A DNA stretch of 64,000 bases from Nocardia testacea NBRC 100365 (GCF_000308775.1 NZ_BAGJ01000172.1:1-64000); one strand, 5' to 3'. Counted from the first letter of the stretch, positions 1-10,461 are shown. Made by a program: numbers and translations. The notes: generated from the sequence alone by a model not told the origin.

Positions 1-198
1 CTCGCCGGGTTCCGCTTCGCCGGTCGCCCCCGCTTGTCCGGTCGGGTCCCCACCGCTCGCCGCATCCGTTGCCCGCGACGGCTGCGATCCGGTTTCGGAC
101 GTCCGCGGCTTCTCCCCGGCGGTAGAACCCGCGCGGGAGTCGCCGCCGGAGTCGGATTCGGAGCGGATCGGTTCCTTGTCGTCGGTCGGGTGCGACAC
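1..198 (-). CDS. Partial hypothetical protein, acidic disordered N-terminus
   Basis: Only the first 66 codons are in the window; the frame runs open to the left edge. The GTG start at 198-196 is preceded by a good ribosome binding site (GAGGGG on the minus strand, about 5 bases upstream). The visible protein is hydrophilic and rich in Asp, Glu, Ser, Gly and Pro, with no membrane segment yet. It is divergent from the DUF3151 gene. In mycobacteria the gene divergent from the DUF3151 gene (Rv0360c) is the membrane protein Rv0361, whose N-terminus is also low-complexity, so this may be its counterpart. That identity is an inference from position only. Confidence 0.6.
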   Translation of the reverse strand, partial: MSHPTDDKEPIRSESDSGGDSRAGSTAGEKPRTSETGSQPSRATDAASGGDPTGQAGATGEAEPGE

Positions 199-283
199 CT
201 ATACCCCTCGTTGCTGGCTAACAGAATGTGACGTAGATGGCCAGCCTATCGAGCATTCCCGATACCCGTGCACAATGAAGCCC

Positions 284-727
284 ATGACCTCGTTCGGTGA
301 TCTGCTCGGCCCGCAACCGGTACTCCTTCCTGAACTACACGACGCGGAGGACGCGCTCGACGCCGGCACCGATCCGGTGCGCGTCGCGGCCGACAATCCC
401 GCCGCGTCGATCGCCTGGGCGACCCTGGCCGAAGCCGCGTTGAAGCGCGCGGACGAGGCCGCGGAGCCGGTCAACCACGATGTGGTCGCCGCCTACGCGT
501 TCGCCCGGACCGGCTACCACCGTGGGCTGGACCTGCTGCGCCGCAACGGCTGGAAGGGCTTCGGCCCGGTCCCGTGGGAGCACGAACCGAACCGTGGCTT
601 CCTGCGCAGTGTCGCGGCACTGGCCCGGGCGGCCAAGGCCATCGGGGAATCCGACGAATACGCCCGCTGCCTGGACCTGCTCGAGGATTGCGATCCGCGG
701 GCGGCCGGGGAACTGGGTCTGGGCTGA
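284..727 (+). CDS. DUF3151 family protein
   Basis: Small cytoplasmic alpha-helical protein of 147 residues resembling mycobacterial Rv0360c. The N-terminus has the family-like pattern LLGPQPVLLPEL. It is followed by Ala-rich helices and a Trp/Gly/Pro core containing GWKGFGPVPW, the best family marker visible. No enzymatic motif or membrane segment is present and the function of the family is not known. An ATG at 275 in the same frame would add three residues (MKP); neither start has a strong ribosome binding site. The gene is divergent from the partial gene at the left edge and lies 35 bases upstream of the FUSC gene, possibly co-transcribed. Confidence 0.82.
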   Translation: MTSFGDLLGPQPVLLPELHDAEDALDAGTDPVRVAADNPAASIAWATLAEAALKRADEAAEPVNHDVVAAYAFARTGYHRGLDLLRRNGWKGFGPVPWEHEPNRGFLRSVAALARAAKAIGESDEYARCLDLLEDCDPRAAGELGLG

Positions 728-762
728 ACGAACCCGGAGCATTGATCGACCCGAAGTCCCCG

Positions 763-1911
763 ATGGGCCGAGCCCGGGCCAGGGGTACCGACCGGATGCG
801 GCGGTCCTGGAAGCGGCTCCGCCTCTCGGCGATCCCGATTCTGCAGTGCTCGCTGGCGGCGGCGCTGGCCTGGTTCCTGGCCAAGGACGTGGTCGGCCAC
901 GCGCTGCCCTTCTTCGCGCCGACCGCCGCGGTGGTGTCCATCGGCACCGCCTTCGGCGCACGGCTGCGCCGCTCGCTGGAACTGGTGGTCGGGGTCGCCG
1001 TCGGTATCGGCGTCGGCGATCTGTTCATCTCCCGGGTTGGCACCGGGGTGTGGCAGATCGCCCTGGTGGTGGCGGTGGCCATGGCCCTGGCGGTGTTCCT
1101 CGACGGCGGGGCCATCATCGGTATCCAGGCCTCGGGTTCGGCCGTGCTGGTGGCCACCCTGATGCCGCCGGACACCGGGGCCGGCCTCTCGCGCATGGTG
1201 GACGCGCTGATCGGGGGGCTGGTCGGGGTGGTGGTCGTCGCCGCACTGCCGTTGCATCCGGTGCGCCGGGCCCGGGAGCAGGCGGCCGCGATTCTGGGCG
1301 TGATGGCGAAATCGCTCACCGACGGCGCCCACGGCCTGCTCGAACAGGACCCCGGCAAGGTGCACACCGCGCTCACCGCAGTGCGGGCCACCCAGGCGCA
1401 GCTCGATTCGTTGCGTAAATCGCTCGAGGGCGGCCGCGAGGTGAGCCGCATATCTCCGCTGTACTGGAATTCGCGCGGCCGGTTGGAACGCCTGCGGGCC
1501 GCCGCCGATCCGCTGGACAACGCGGTCCGCAACACCCGGGTGCTGCTGCGCCGCTCACTGACCCTGGTGCGTGACGACGAGATCCTCAATCCGGGCCTGA
1601 TCGAGGAAGTGGAGCAGCTGGCCGCCGCGGTCGAGGTGGTCCGGCGGATGATACTCACCGATCCGGGTGAACAACCCGACCGCGCGGAGGCCGCCCGCGT
1701 GCTGCGTTCGGTGGCCAAACAGGCACGCCCGGAACTGGTTGCGGGGGCCGGGCTGTCGGCACATGTGGTCTTCGCCCAGATCCGGTCCACGCTGGTAGAC
1801 CTGCTGCAGGTCTGCGGGGTGCAGCGCGTTTCCGCCTTGGCGCTGCTCCCGCCCACCGTACCCAATCCCTATGTGACACCGACGAATCGGCCTGCGGACA
1901 CGGTCGGTTAG
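763..1911 (+). CDS. FUSC family (aromatic-acid-exporter-like) membrane protein
   Basis: About 382 residues. The first ~165 form a cluster of roughly five or six hydrophobic helices, including the stretch FFAPTAAVVSIGTAFGARL typical of the FUSC/ArAE efflux fold. The remaining ~215 residues are charged and helical and probably cytoplasmic. The family is linked to export of small aromatic or anionic compounds, but the substrate here cannot be read from sequence. ATG codons at 763 and 796 are both possible starts; the later one begins MRRSWKRL just before the first membrane helix. The gene follows the DUF3151 gene on the same strand and converges on the site-2 protease gene. Confidence 0.75.
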   Translation: MGRARARGTDRMRRSWKRLRLSAIPILQCSLAAALAWFLAKDVVGHALPFFAPTAAVVSIGTAFGARLRRSLELVVGVAVGIGVGDLFISRVGTGVWQIALVVAVAMALAVFLDGGAIIGIQASGSAVLVATLMPPDTGAGLSRMVDALIGGLVGVVVVAALPLHPVRRAREQAAAILGVMAKSLTDGAHGLLEQDPGKVHTALTAVRATQAQLDSLRKSLEGGREVSRISPLYWNSRGRLERLRAAADPLDNAVRNTRVLLRRSLTLVRDDEILNPGLIEEVEQLAAAVEVVRRMILTDPGEQPDRAEAARVLRSVAKQARPELVAGAGLSAHVVFAQIRSTLVDLLQVCGVQRVSALALLPPTVPNPYVTPTNRPADTVG

Positions 1912-2228
1912 TTACCGGACACGCGCTATCGTTCGCTGCCTGGTTGCCGGAACCTCCCGGAGCCGTGATCGCGGGTCGCGGGGGCCTGGTCGCCCGGTCA
2001 CGACCGCTATTCGAGTAGTCGACTACCTGTGCCGCGGCGGCCGGTCTCCACTAATGTGAAACGTGACCGCACCGGCCCACAGCCGGTTCGGTCGGACCCC
2101 TCCCGTGCGCCGCGTCGCCGACGGACGGCGCGTCAGCGCCGAATGTTTCGGATACCCGGACGCCGGCCCGGGCGGGGAATCCGGGCCCGTCCGGCCGGCG
2201 CCGCGCCGGGCGGGCCCTCTCGGATCGG
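1912..2228. terminator. Convergent intergenic region with GC-rich hairpin
   Basis: This 317-base gap separates the stop codons of the FUSC gene (+) and the site-2 protease gene (-). Positions 2161-2168 are the exact reverse complement of 2193-2200 (arm CGCCGGCC), and the 24 bases between them can add further G/C pairs. It is a plausible bidirectional terminator without a U tract, as is common in actinomycetes. I see no gene in the gap. Confidence 0.45.
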
Positions 2229-3008
2229 CTACGCCCAGAACCTCGTCAGATATCCGCCGTAGCGCGACCACTGCTCCGATACCCCGGACAGGTCGTAGAG
2301 CGCGTACACGGCGTCGAAGAAGACCTGATTGATCGCCGGGGTGAACAGCAGGGCGAACAGGATGAGCATGCCGAAGGGTTTGAACTGCTCCAACCCGCGC
2401 CGCGTCTGGTAGCTCAGCGACGGCTCCACCACGCCGTAGCCGTCCAGGCCCGGTATCGGCAGCAGGTTCAGCAGTGTCGCGGTCACCTGCAGGAAGGCCA
2501 GGAAGCTGAGCCCGAACCAGAACGCCGGGTGTTCCTGCGCGCTGCCGAAGAATCGCACGACCAGCAGCAGCACCACCGCGCACACCGCGTTGACGGCCGG
2601 GCCCGCCACACTGATCAGCCGCTGGGTACGGGGCGGGACCTGATGGGTGTGCACGTACACGGCCCCGCCGGGCAGCCCGATACCGCCGAGCGCGATGAAC
2701 ACCATCGGCAGCACGATCGACAGCAGCGGATGACTGTATTTGAGCGGGTTCAGGGTCAGGTAGCCACGCAGTTCCACCTCGCGGTCCCCGGCCCGCCAGG
2801 CGATATACGCGTGGGCGAACTCGTGCAGGCACAGGCTCACCACCCAGCCGAACACCACCAGCACGAAAACCCCGGCCTTTGCCCGGACGGAATCCAGGTC
2901 CGCGTCCCAGGCGAGCACGCCGCCGACCACCGCTAGGGCCACGACCAGCAGGAACACCGGGCTAGGACGTATCGCACCGCGCCGCAGGGCCGGGACGCCG
3001 CGGGTCAC
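2229..3008 (-). CDS. Site-2 protease family (M50) intramembrane metalloprotease
   Basis: A polytopic membrane protein of 259 residues. The zinc-binding motif HEFAH is at residues 62-66 in a hydrophobic helix, and the second metal-ligand motif LLPIPGLDGYG (Asp near 189) lies in a later helix. Together these define the M50 active site. The length and the absence of a PDZ domain match the short group represented by mycobacterial Rv0359 rather than RseP/Rip1. Substrates are unknown. The start is a GTG at 3008; the first 16 residues are basic, followed by the first membrane helix. The gene sits 217 bases downstream of the next gene on the same strand, matching the mycobacterial order Rv0358-Rv0359 next to purA. 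Confidence 0.85.
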   Translation of the reverse strand: MTRGVPALRRGAIRPSPVFLLVVALAVVGGVLAWDADLDSVRAKAGVFVLVVFGWVVSLCLHEFAHAYIAWRAGDREVELRGYLTLNPLKYSHPLLSIVLPMVFIALGGIGLPGGAVYVHTHQVPPRTQRLISVAGPAVNAVCAVVLLLVVRFFGSAQEHPAFWFGLSFLAFLQVTATLLNLLPIPGLDGYGVVEPSLSYQTRRGLEQFKPFGMLILFALLFTPAINQVFFDAVYALYDLSGVSEQWSRYGGYLTRFWA

Positions 3009-3225
3009 GGCCGCCCACCCTCAGGTACTCCGAACCCGACCCGCCGACGACGCGTGCGTCGTTGCCACTCCGTCGCAGCAGGCTCGAACCGGCCCGACCG
3101 AGCGACCACCGCACTTCGGAGGCCGGCGCGCCGGCGGAGGCGCCATCCCCGCCCCCTGAGCACAGTCGGCCCGAACCGGGTAGCCCCCGAACGGCGGAGG
3201 CCGGCGCGCGAGCGGGGGTATCGCA

Positions 3226-3885
3226 TCAGCGGACCAGCAGCCACGGTTCGTGATGCCGGTAGAACGTCGACCGCGGCACCACCCGGTCGCTCTGGATACC
3301 GTCGCGATTGATCACCGCGCCCGGTGTGCCGAGTTGCGCGGCGCGCCCGGGGGTCCAGCGACGGCGCCGGAAGCGGCGCGGGTAACTGGCCCGGACTCCC
3401 GGCAGCTCCAGCGTGGGGGTGACGAACATGGCCCGGATCGTGCCGGAGAACAGGCGGGTGTCGTCGACATAGGCCTCACCGGTCAGCTGGCCGCCGTCCG
3501 GGCCGGTGATCTTGGCGCGGCCCACCAGGACGGTGCCGGTGTCGTCGCGTACCAGCGGAGTCTCGGAGGCCGAACCCTCGAGCGCCCGTTTCGCCGCGGC
3601 GTTACCGGTATCGAGGTCATAGGCCTGGGCGGCATAGGTCCGCTCCAAGGGGACGTAGCCGACTTCCACGTGCAAACGCTCGGTGCGCATCAGATGGGTG
3701 AGCACAGCGGCCAGCGCCGCGTCGCCGCCCAGCACGATCAAACGCGGCAGGCTGTCGGCCGCCAGCACCGGCAGGAGCTCGTCTATCAGCCCGGTGTCCG
3801 GTATTGCCCCGGTCTGCGCAGTGGGTAGCGCCGCGAGGGCGATGGGTACCGGTGCGTCGGCACAGCGGAGAACCTGGGTACTCAA
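3226..3885 (-). CDS. Conserved hypothetical protein (Rv0358-like position)
   Basis: About 219 residues, function not recognised. A glycine-rich turn in a hydrophobic context (IVLGGDAALAAVLTHL) followed by VEVGYVPLERTYAAQAYDL recalls the nucleotide-binding part of diacylglycerol/NAD-kinase-like folds. The canonical GGDGT is not present, so this is only a hint. The C-terminus is basic and ends RHHEPWLLVR. I chose the TTG start at 3885 because GAGGGAGGG lies about 9 bases upstream on the coding strand; an in-frame GTG at 3915 has no such signal. The gene is divergent from purA, as in mycobacteria where Rv0358 neighbours purA. Confidence 0.7.
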   Translation of the reverse strand: MSTQVLRCADAPVPIALAALPTAQTGAIPDTGLIDELLPVLAADSLPRLIVLGGDAALAAVLTHLMRTERLHVEVGYVPLERTYAAQAYDLDTGNAAAKRALEGSASETPLVRDDTGTVLVGRAKITGPDGGQLTGEAYVDDTRLFSGTIRAMFVTPTLELPGVRASYPRRFRRRRWTPGRAAQLGTPGAVINRDGIQSDRVVPRSTFYRHHEPWLLVR

Positions 3886-3999
3886 ACGCCCAACACCCTC
3901 CCTCGGACCGGTCACCCATGAGTGTAAAGGGTGCCCGGTGGCGACCCGCGCAACGGCCCGGCCCCGGCGACCGTTCCCCGGCGCCCGCGCGGTCTCGGC

Positions 4000-4005
4000 T
4001 AGACT
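4000..4005 (+). promoter_or_regulatory. Candidate -10 element for purA
   Basis: TAGACT at 4000-4005 fits a TANNNT actinobacterial -10 hexamer and lies about 80 bases before the purA start. I see no convincing -35 element, so this is a weak call. Confidence 0.3.
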
Positions 4006-4039
4006 GTGCTCCCGGCTTCCTCCGCATTACGGCAGGTAG

Positions 4040-5374
<1,335 letters not shown>

Positions 5375-5378
5375 GGCC

Positions 5379-6494
5379 TCAGCGCACGGCCTGGAAGGCC
5401 AGCACGGTATTGCCGATCCGGATCGCGTCGCCGTCGGCCAGCAGCGTGGAATCTATCGGCTGCTCGTTGACGAAGACCCCGTTGGCCGAGTCGAGGTCTT
5501 CGATCAGCAGCCCGGCCCGGCCCAATTTGATCTGGGCGTGGTACCGGCTGGCCTTCGGATCGTCGAGGATCAGATCGTTGTCGGTCATCCGTCCGATCCG
5601 GAAGCCGCCGTGGGCCACCACTACCGTCCGCCCGTCCGGTAACCGCAGCTGACCGCTGCGCACGGTGCGCGGCACCTCGGTGACCGTATCGGTCATGGCC
5701 GCGGCCATCCGCTCGACGCTCTTCAGCTCGACGGTGCTCAGCGGCTCCTGGCGCAGCACCCGCCGTTCCAGTTCCACCAGCGCGGGCCCGGGGTCGATAC
5801 CGAGTTCCTCGGCCAGTACCGCCCGCACCCGCCGGCATGCCTCCAGCGCGTCGGCATGGCGTTCGGACAGATAGAGCGCGGTGATGAGCTGGGCCCACAG
5901 CGGTTCCCGCAGCGGGTGCTCGCTGGTGAGCGCGACCAGTTCGCCGATCACGGCGGCGGCCCGGCCGCACGCGATTTCCGCGTCGAATCGCGCCGATACC
6001 GCCAGCAGCCGTTCCTCCTCCATGGCGGTGGCGAAACTGTCGGCGAAACCGAGCCCGGCCAGATCCGACAGCGCCCGGCCGTTCCACTCACGCAGGGCGG
6101 TGGCGAACAGCCGGGACGCCGAGGCGTGATCGCCGACCCCCGACGCCCGGGTGCCCGCGTCCCGGGCGGCTTCGAACCGGCCCAGGTCGCAGGCCTCGTC
6201 GGTGATCTCGAGCCGATAGCCCGAGGACTCCGTGCGCAGGACAGCCGCCGGGTCGACGCCGGAATTGCGCAGCGCCTTGCGGATATTCGAAACGAACACC
6301 TGCAGACTGGCCGCGTAGGCATCCGGCGGCTCCTCGTTCCAGACCATATCGGCCAGGGTGGCCGAGGAGACGGCCCGGCGCCGGTTCACCGCGAGTGCGG
6401 CCAGCAGTGCCCGAGGCTTGGGCCCGCCGACCGGCACCGGCTCACCGCCCACCAGTAGGCGCACGGGCCCCAGCACGCGGAGATCGACTGTCAT
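5379..6494 (-). CDS. EmbR-like transcriptional regulator (SARP wHTH + BTAD + FHA)
   Basis: A 371-residue regulator with three parts. Residues ~1-90 are an OmpR/SARP-type winged helix (LRVLGPVRL start, AVSSATLADMVW). Residues ~95-245 are a bacterial transcriptional activation domain of TPR-like helices. Residues ~280-371 are a forkhead-associated domain with IGR, SRYHA and the SANGVFVN signature. The phosphothreonine-contacting Arg, Ser and Asn positions look intact. The architecture matches mycobacterial EmbR, which binds phosphorylated partners of Ser/Thr kinases. No kinase gene is nearby, so the cognate kinase and target genes are unknown. It lies between purA and fba. Confidence 0.88.
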   Translation of the reverse strand: MTVDLRVLGPVRLLVGGEPVPVGGPKPRALLAALAVNRRRAVSSATLADMVWNEEPPDAYAASLQVFVSNIRKALRNSGVDPAAVLRTESSGYRLEITDEACDLGRFEAARDAGTRASGVGDHASASRLFATALREWNGRALSDLAGLGFADSFATAMEEERLLAVSARFDAEIACGRAAAVIGELVALTSEHPLREPLWAQLITALYLSERHADALEACRRVRAVLAEELGIDPGPALVELERRVLRQEPLSTVELKSVERMAAAMTDTVTEVPRTVRSGQLRLPDGRTVVVAHGGFRIGRMTDNDLILDDPKASRYHAQIKLGRAGLLIEDLDSANGVFVNEQPIDSTLLADGDAIRIGNTVLAFQAVR

Positions 6495-6518
6495 CTGGCT
6501 ACGGGCGGTGCGAAGGAA

Positions 6519-7553
6519 TCAGGCACTGATGGAACGCCCGGCGGACCGCAGGTCGTTGCACGCCTGCACCACCCGCTCGGCCATCGACAGCTCGGCCTTC
6601 TTCAGGTAGCTGCGCGGATCGTAGGCCTTCTTGTTGCCGACCTCGCCGTCGATCTTCAGCACACCGTCGTAGTTGCTGAACATATGGGCCGCGACCGGCC
6701 GGGTGAACGCGTACTGGGTGTCGGTGTCGACGTTCATCTTCACCACGCCGTAGCGCAGCGAATCATCGATCTCCGACTTCAGCGACCCGGAACCGCCGTG
6801 GAACACGAAATCGAACGGCTGGGCGTCATTGGCCAGGCCCAGCTTGGCCGCGGCCACCCGCTGTCCCTCGGCCAGCACCTCGGGCTTGAGCACCACATTG
6901 CCCGGCTTGTACACACCGTGCACATTGCCGAAGGTGGCGGCGAGCAGGTATTTGCCCTTTTCGCCCGCGCCGAGCGCGTCGATGGTCTTCTCGAAGTCGG
7001 CGGGCGAGGTGTAGAGCTTCTCGTTGATCTCGGCCTCGACGCCGTCCTCCTCACCGCCGACGACACCGATCTCGACCTCGAGAATGATCTTCGCGGCGGC
7101 CGCGGCGGACAGCAGCTCCTGCGCGATGGAGAGGTTCTCGTCGATCGGCACGGCCGAACCGTCCCACATATGCGACTGGAACAGCGGATTCTGCCCGGCG
7201 TCCACCCGCTCCTGCGAGATGGCCAGCAGCGGCCGGACGAATCCGTCCAGCTTGTCCTTGGGGCAGTGGTCGGTGTGCAGCGCGATGGTGATGTCGTACT
7301 TCGCGGCCACCACATGGGCGAATTCGGCCAGCGCCACCGCCCCGGTGACCATATCCTTCACCCCCTGGCCGGAACCGAATTCCGCGCCACCGGTGGAGAA
7401 CTGGATGATCCCGTCACTACCCGCCTCGGCGAAACCCTTGATCGCCGCGTTGATCGTCTCCGATGATGTGCAGTTGATGGCCGGGAAGGCAAAAGAGTTC
7501 GCCTTGGCCTGACCGAGCATCTCGGCGTAGACCTCCGGAGTCGCGATCGGCAC
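6519..7553 (-). CDS. fba: Fructose-bisphosphate aldolase, class II
   Basis: Zinc-dependent aldolase of glycolysis and gluconeogenesis, 344 residues. The metal-site segments HTDHCP, GNVHGVYKPG and FHGGSG and the substrate segment KMNVDTDTQYAF are all present. The GTG at 7553-7551 was chosen because the upstream GGAGG is spaced about 7 bases from it and the protein then begins VPIATPEVYAEML, the usual N-terminus; the frame stays open further upstream but without family similarity. It lies 24 bases upstream of the regulator gene on the same strand and is divergent from the first DedA gene. Confidence 0.97.
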   Translation of the reverse strand: MPIATPEVYAEMLGQAKANSFAFPAINCTSSETINAAIKGFAEAGSDGIIQFSTGGAEFGSGQGVKDMVTGAVALAEFAHVVAAKYDITIALHTDHCPKDKLDGFVRPLLAISQERVDAGQNPLFQSHMWDGSAVPIDENLSIAQELLSAAAAAKIILEVEIGVVGGEEDGVEAEINEKLYTSPADFEKTIDALGAGEKGKYLLAATFGNVHGVYKPGNVVLKPEVLAEGQRVAAAKLGLANDAQPFDFVFHGGSGSLKSEIDDSLRYGVVKMNVDTDTQYAFTRPVAAHMFSNYDGVLKIDGEVGNKKAYDPRSYLKKAELSMAERVVQACNDLRSAGRSISA

Positions 7554-7724
7554 TGTGAAGACCTCCGTGTTGTGCGGCAGACGTGGGATTGTCTGTTTCT
7601 GCACATACCCTAAGGCAGGCAGGTTTCCTCCGGTATAAGGGGATTGTTTGCGCCGCCGCACCCTACAGCGGTCGATGTAACCGGTACTGTGGGCCGGGTG
7701 ATTGCGCTGGCAGCTACCGACGCG

Positions 7725-8504
7725 GTGACGAGCAATCTGGCTCTGACCGAACTGCTCGACCCGATGCACCTGTTGACCGAGACCTGGCTGAAGAATGCCG
7801 TGCTACCGGCCATCATGGTGATCGTCTTCATCGAAACCGGACTGCTGTTCCCCCTGCTCCCCGGTGACTCGTTGCTGTTCACCGGTGGTCTGCTGGCCGC
7901 CCAGCCGAATCCGCCGGTATCGATCTGGGTGCTGGTCCCGGCCGTCGTCTTCATCGCTTTCGCCGGTGATCAATGCGGATACTGGATCGGCCGGGCCATC
8001 GGTCCCGCGCTGTTCAACAAAGAGGACACGCGCTTCTTCAAGAAGAGCTATGTCACCGAAACACACGAATTCTTCGAGAAGCACGGCCCCAAAACGATCA
8101 TCCTGGCCCGATTCGTCCCGATCGTCCGGACCTTCATGCCGGTACTGGCCGGTGTCTCCAAGATGAGCTACCGGCGCTATGTCGCCTTCGATATCGTCGG
8201 CGCCATCGCCTGGGGCGGCGGGGTGACCGTGCTCGGCTATTTCCTCGGCAATGTCGCCTTCATTCGCGATCACGTCGAGGCGATCTTCCTCCTCATCGTG
8301 TTCATCTCGATCCTGCCGGGCATCAGCGCGGTGGCCAAGAAGCTGCTCGGCCGCAAAGCGGACAAAGCAGCCACGAACGGCGCACTGACCTCGACCGCGG
8401 AGCTTCCGGCCATGGATCTGCCCGGTCAGGTCGACAGCACCATGCCCCTGCCGGTGGTGCACCACGCCGGACCGGTCGGCGCGAACGATTCTCCTGTTCG
8501 GTAA
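7725..8504 (+). CDS. DedA family membrane protein
   Basis: About 259 residues with four or five membrane helices. The DedA core is visible: FIETGLLFPLLPGDSLLFTGGLLA, then GDQCGYWIGRAIGPALF and FVPIVRTFMPVLAGVSKMSYRRY (fragments of the first quoted at its length limit). DedA proteins act in membrane homeostasis and probably lipid scrambling; the exact role here is unknown. The GTG at 7725 gives an N-terminus (VTSNLALTELLDPMHLL) like mycobacterial relatives. GTG codons at 7698 and 7689 are alternatives and none has a clear ribosome binding site. The C-terminal ~40 residues are polar. It is followed at once by a second DedA gene. Confidence 0.88.
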   Translation: MTSNLALTELLDPMHLLTETWLKNAVLPAIMVIVFIETGLLFPLLPGDSLLFTGGLLAAQPNPPVSIWVLVPAVVFIAFAGDQCGYWIGRAIGPALFNKEDTRFFKKSYVTETHEFFEKHGPKTIILARFVPIVRTFMPVLAGVSKMSYRRYVAFDIVGAIAWGGGVTVLGYFLGNVAFIRDHVEAIFLLIVFISILPGISAVAKKLLGRKADKAATNGALTSTAELPAMDLPGQVDSTMPLPVVHHAGPVGANDSPVR

Positions 8505-9341
8505 GTGGTGAGCGCCCAGTCCGTGCCCCATGCGATGGGCAGCTTCGAACCCCTGATCTCCGCCGGTCCGGCGCTCGTCTGGACTGTGGTCCTGACCTTC
8601 GTCTTCCTGGAATGCGCGTTCATTCTCGGACTGTTCCTGCCCGGCGATTCGATGCTGCTCACCGCGGGAATCGTGATGGCCTCGCACGCCACCGGCGAAA
8701 CCCAGGTGTGGCTGCTCGCGGTGGGTGCGATGGTCGCCGCCATAGCCGGCAACCAGGTGGGCTATATGGTCGGGCGGCGAACCGGCCACCGGCTCGTCGC
8801 CCGCAAGAACGGGCGCTATATCAATACCCGCAACCTGGCCCGGGTCGCCGAGTTGCTGCACCGGCACGGATTCGTGGCGGTGCTGATCGCCCGCTGGATT
8901 CCCTGGGTGCGCACCCTGTGCCCGATGGTGGCCGGGGCCGCCGGAATGGACCATCGCCGCTACACCGTGGCCAGCACCATCGGCGCCATAATCTGGGCCC
9001 CGGTCCTGCTGCTCATGGGGTACTACGCCGGCGGTTTCATCCAGCGCATCTCCTGGCTCATGCCCATTGTGATCGGTTCGCTGGTGGTATGCCTGATCGT
9101 GGGCACCGTCATCGGAATCAGGCAGTACCGGCAGGAGATGGCTCAGCCGGCCGAGGACTTCGATATCGATATCGATTCCGCGGCCGCCGAGGCCGACACC
9201 ATGCCGCTACCCGATCTGGGGCGGGCGGGCCGGGCGGCCCACCACCCCGGCCACGGTTACGACCGGCGGGAACTACAGGCCGGCCGCGGTGACCATATGG
9301 GCGGCTTCCATGAGCATCCATCCCGACAGCTGTACCGATAG
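8505..9341 (+). CDS. DedA family membrane protein, second tandem copy
   Basis: 278 residues, a paralogue of the preceding gene. The core pieces GLFLPGDSMLLTAGIVMA, GNQVGYMVGRRTGHRLV and WIPWVRTLCPMVAGAAGMD match the same family, including the proline-arginine motif of the re-entrant loop. Five hydrophobic segments are visible, then an acidic tail (EDFDIDIDSAAAEAD) and a His/Gly-rich end. The GTG start abuts the upstream TAA directly; a second GTG follows at 8508. No space is left for a promoter, so the two genes are co-transcribed. Sequence divergence between the copies suggests an old duplication with possible division of labour. Confidence 0.85.
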   Translation: MVSAQSVPHAMGSFEPLISAGPALVWTVVLTFVFLECAFILGLFLPGDSMLLTAGIVMASHATGETQVWLLAVGAMVAAIAGNQVGYMVGRRTGHRLVARKNGRYINTRNLARVAELLHRHGFVAVLIARWIPWVRTLCPMVAGAAGMDHRRYTVASTIGAIIWAPVLLLMGYYAGGFIQRISWLMPIVIGSLVVCLIVGTVIGIRQYRQEMAQPAEDFDIDIDSAAAEADTMPLPDLGRAGRAAHHPGHGYDRRELQAGRGDHMGGFHEHPSRQLYR

Positions 9342-10461
9342 GTCCCGTTCGGGAACCCGGGAGGAACTGACCGCGCCGTTGGAGGTGAGCCCTCCGGCGC
9401 CGCCGCTACCGCTGGGCAATTGCGCGGAGACCGACCAGTCGGGGCCGAAGAGCGGTTCGCCCTCGAGATCGAGCCGGTTCTCCCAGGCCGCGGCCGCCGA
9501 CTCCTTCACAATGCGCGCGGCTATGCGCCGGTCGGCGAGTTGCTCGTGTTCGTTGCCGGGCAGCATCAGCGCGACCTGGGCGAGATAGCGGACGAGGATG
9601 CCGTTGAACAGGCCGCCGTCACCGCCGGTACCGCCGCGCACCACGCACTCGACGGTCAGATGATCCTCCACGGCGTCCAGCAGGCGGTGCACCCGGTCGA
9701 GATGGGTGTGCTCGCCGGTGTGGACCGCGAGCTCGGTTTCCAGGCCGAGTACGACACCCTGACAGTACGTATAGATCGGGCGTTCCAGTTCACGGGCCGG
9801 GAGATGGATACCGTCGAAGATCAGGCCCGTCTCCGGATCGCGCAACGTCTCGTCGATCCAGCCCGCTATTTCCGCTGCCCGCTGGTGGCGGCCGAGCCGG
9901 GCCAGCGCGATACCGGCGGGACCGTTGGCCGGAGCGTTGTAGAAATCCGCCCACCGCCAGGGGGATGCCGCCCCCCACCGCCGGGTTCCACGCGGCGTAC
10001 AGCTTCTGCTCCAGCGGTCCGAGCGCGCCGACGGCCTCCTCGTTGTCGTGGATCCGGGCCGCGCGTTCCAGGGCGAGGGCCAGCCAGGCCATATCGTCGT
10101 AGTAGCGGTTGGTCCAGCCGGAGATATTGCGAAGCCGATGCGACCGGACCAGGGTGGCGACCCGTTTACGGCGTTCGATGGTCGGCGCCCGGTTGGCGGC
10201 GTCGACCGCGCAATCGATGAGATGGGCCTGCCACCAGTAGTGCCAGGTGAGGAAGAATCGCTCGCGCCGGACGGACGGCCAGCCCACCACGCCGAGCGCA
10301 GTGCCCGGGAGCAACCACACCGGCCGCAGGTGCCGCGACAGGATCGCGGCCTCGGCCCGGTCGGCCCGCTCGGACCAGCGTGTCGCGGGGTCCCCCAGCG
10401 GCCTGCGCTGTTGCCCGGCCGAGCGCCGGGGAACGTCGAGATCGTCGCTGGGCGGGGTCAT
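9273..10461 (-). pseudogene. GH76 family (alpha-1,6-mannanase-like) protein, frameshifted
   Basis: The reading frame is split. The N-terminal part (10461 down to about 9965) contains FLTWHYWWQAHLIDCAVDAA and RRISGW-like segments ending at AWNPAVGGGIP. The C-terminal part (9960 down to 9273) continues in another frame with RDPETGLIFDGIHL and IYTYCQGVVLGLETELA. Removing one G from the five-G run at 9960-9964 joins them, giving IPWRWADFYNAPANG, the expected GH76 sequence. The intact product would be about 395 residues, like mycobacterial Rv0365c, which lies near fba and dedA. GH76 enzymes cleave alpha-1,6-mannan. A homopolymer sequencing error is as likely as a real mutation. ATG at 10470 is an alternative start. 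Confidence 0.85.

Noticed and set aside
34-231. Plus-strand 65-codon frame at the left edge
   Set aside because: It is antisense to the better supported minus-strand gene that has a GAGGGG ribosome binding site and a GTG start at 198.
3117-3212. Repeated CGGAGGCCGGCGCG blocks in the 217-base gap before the site-2 protease gene
   Set aside because: Two short GC-rich copies within a gap of extreme composition; compatible with chance and not clearly a terminator or operator.
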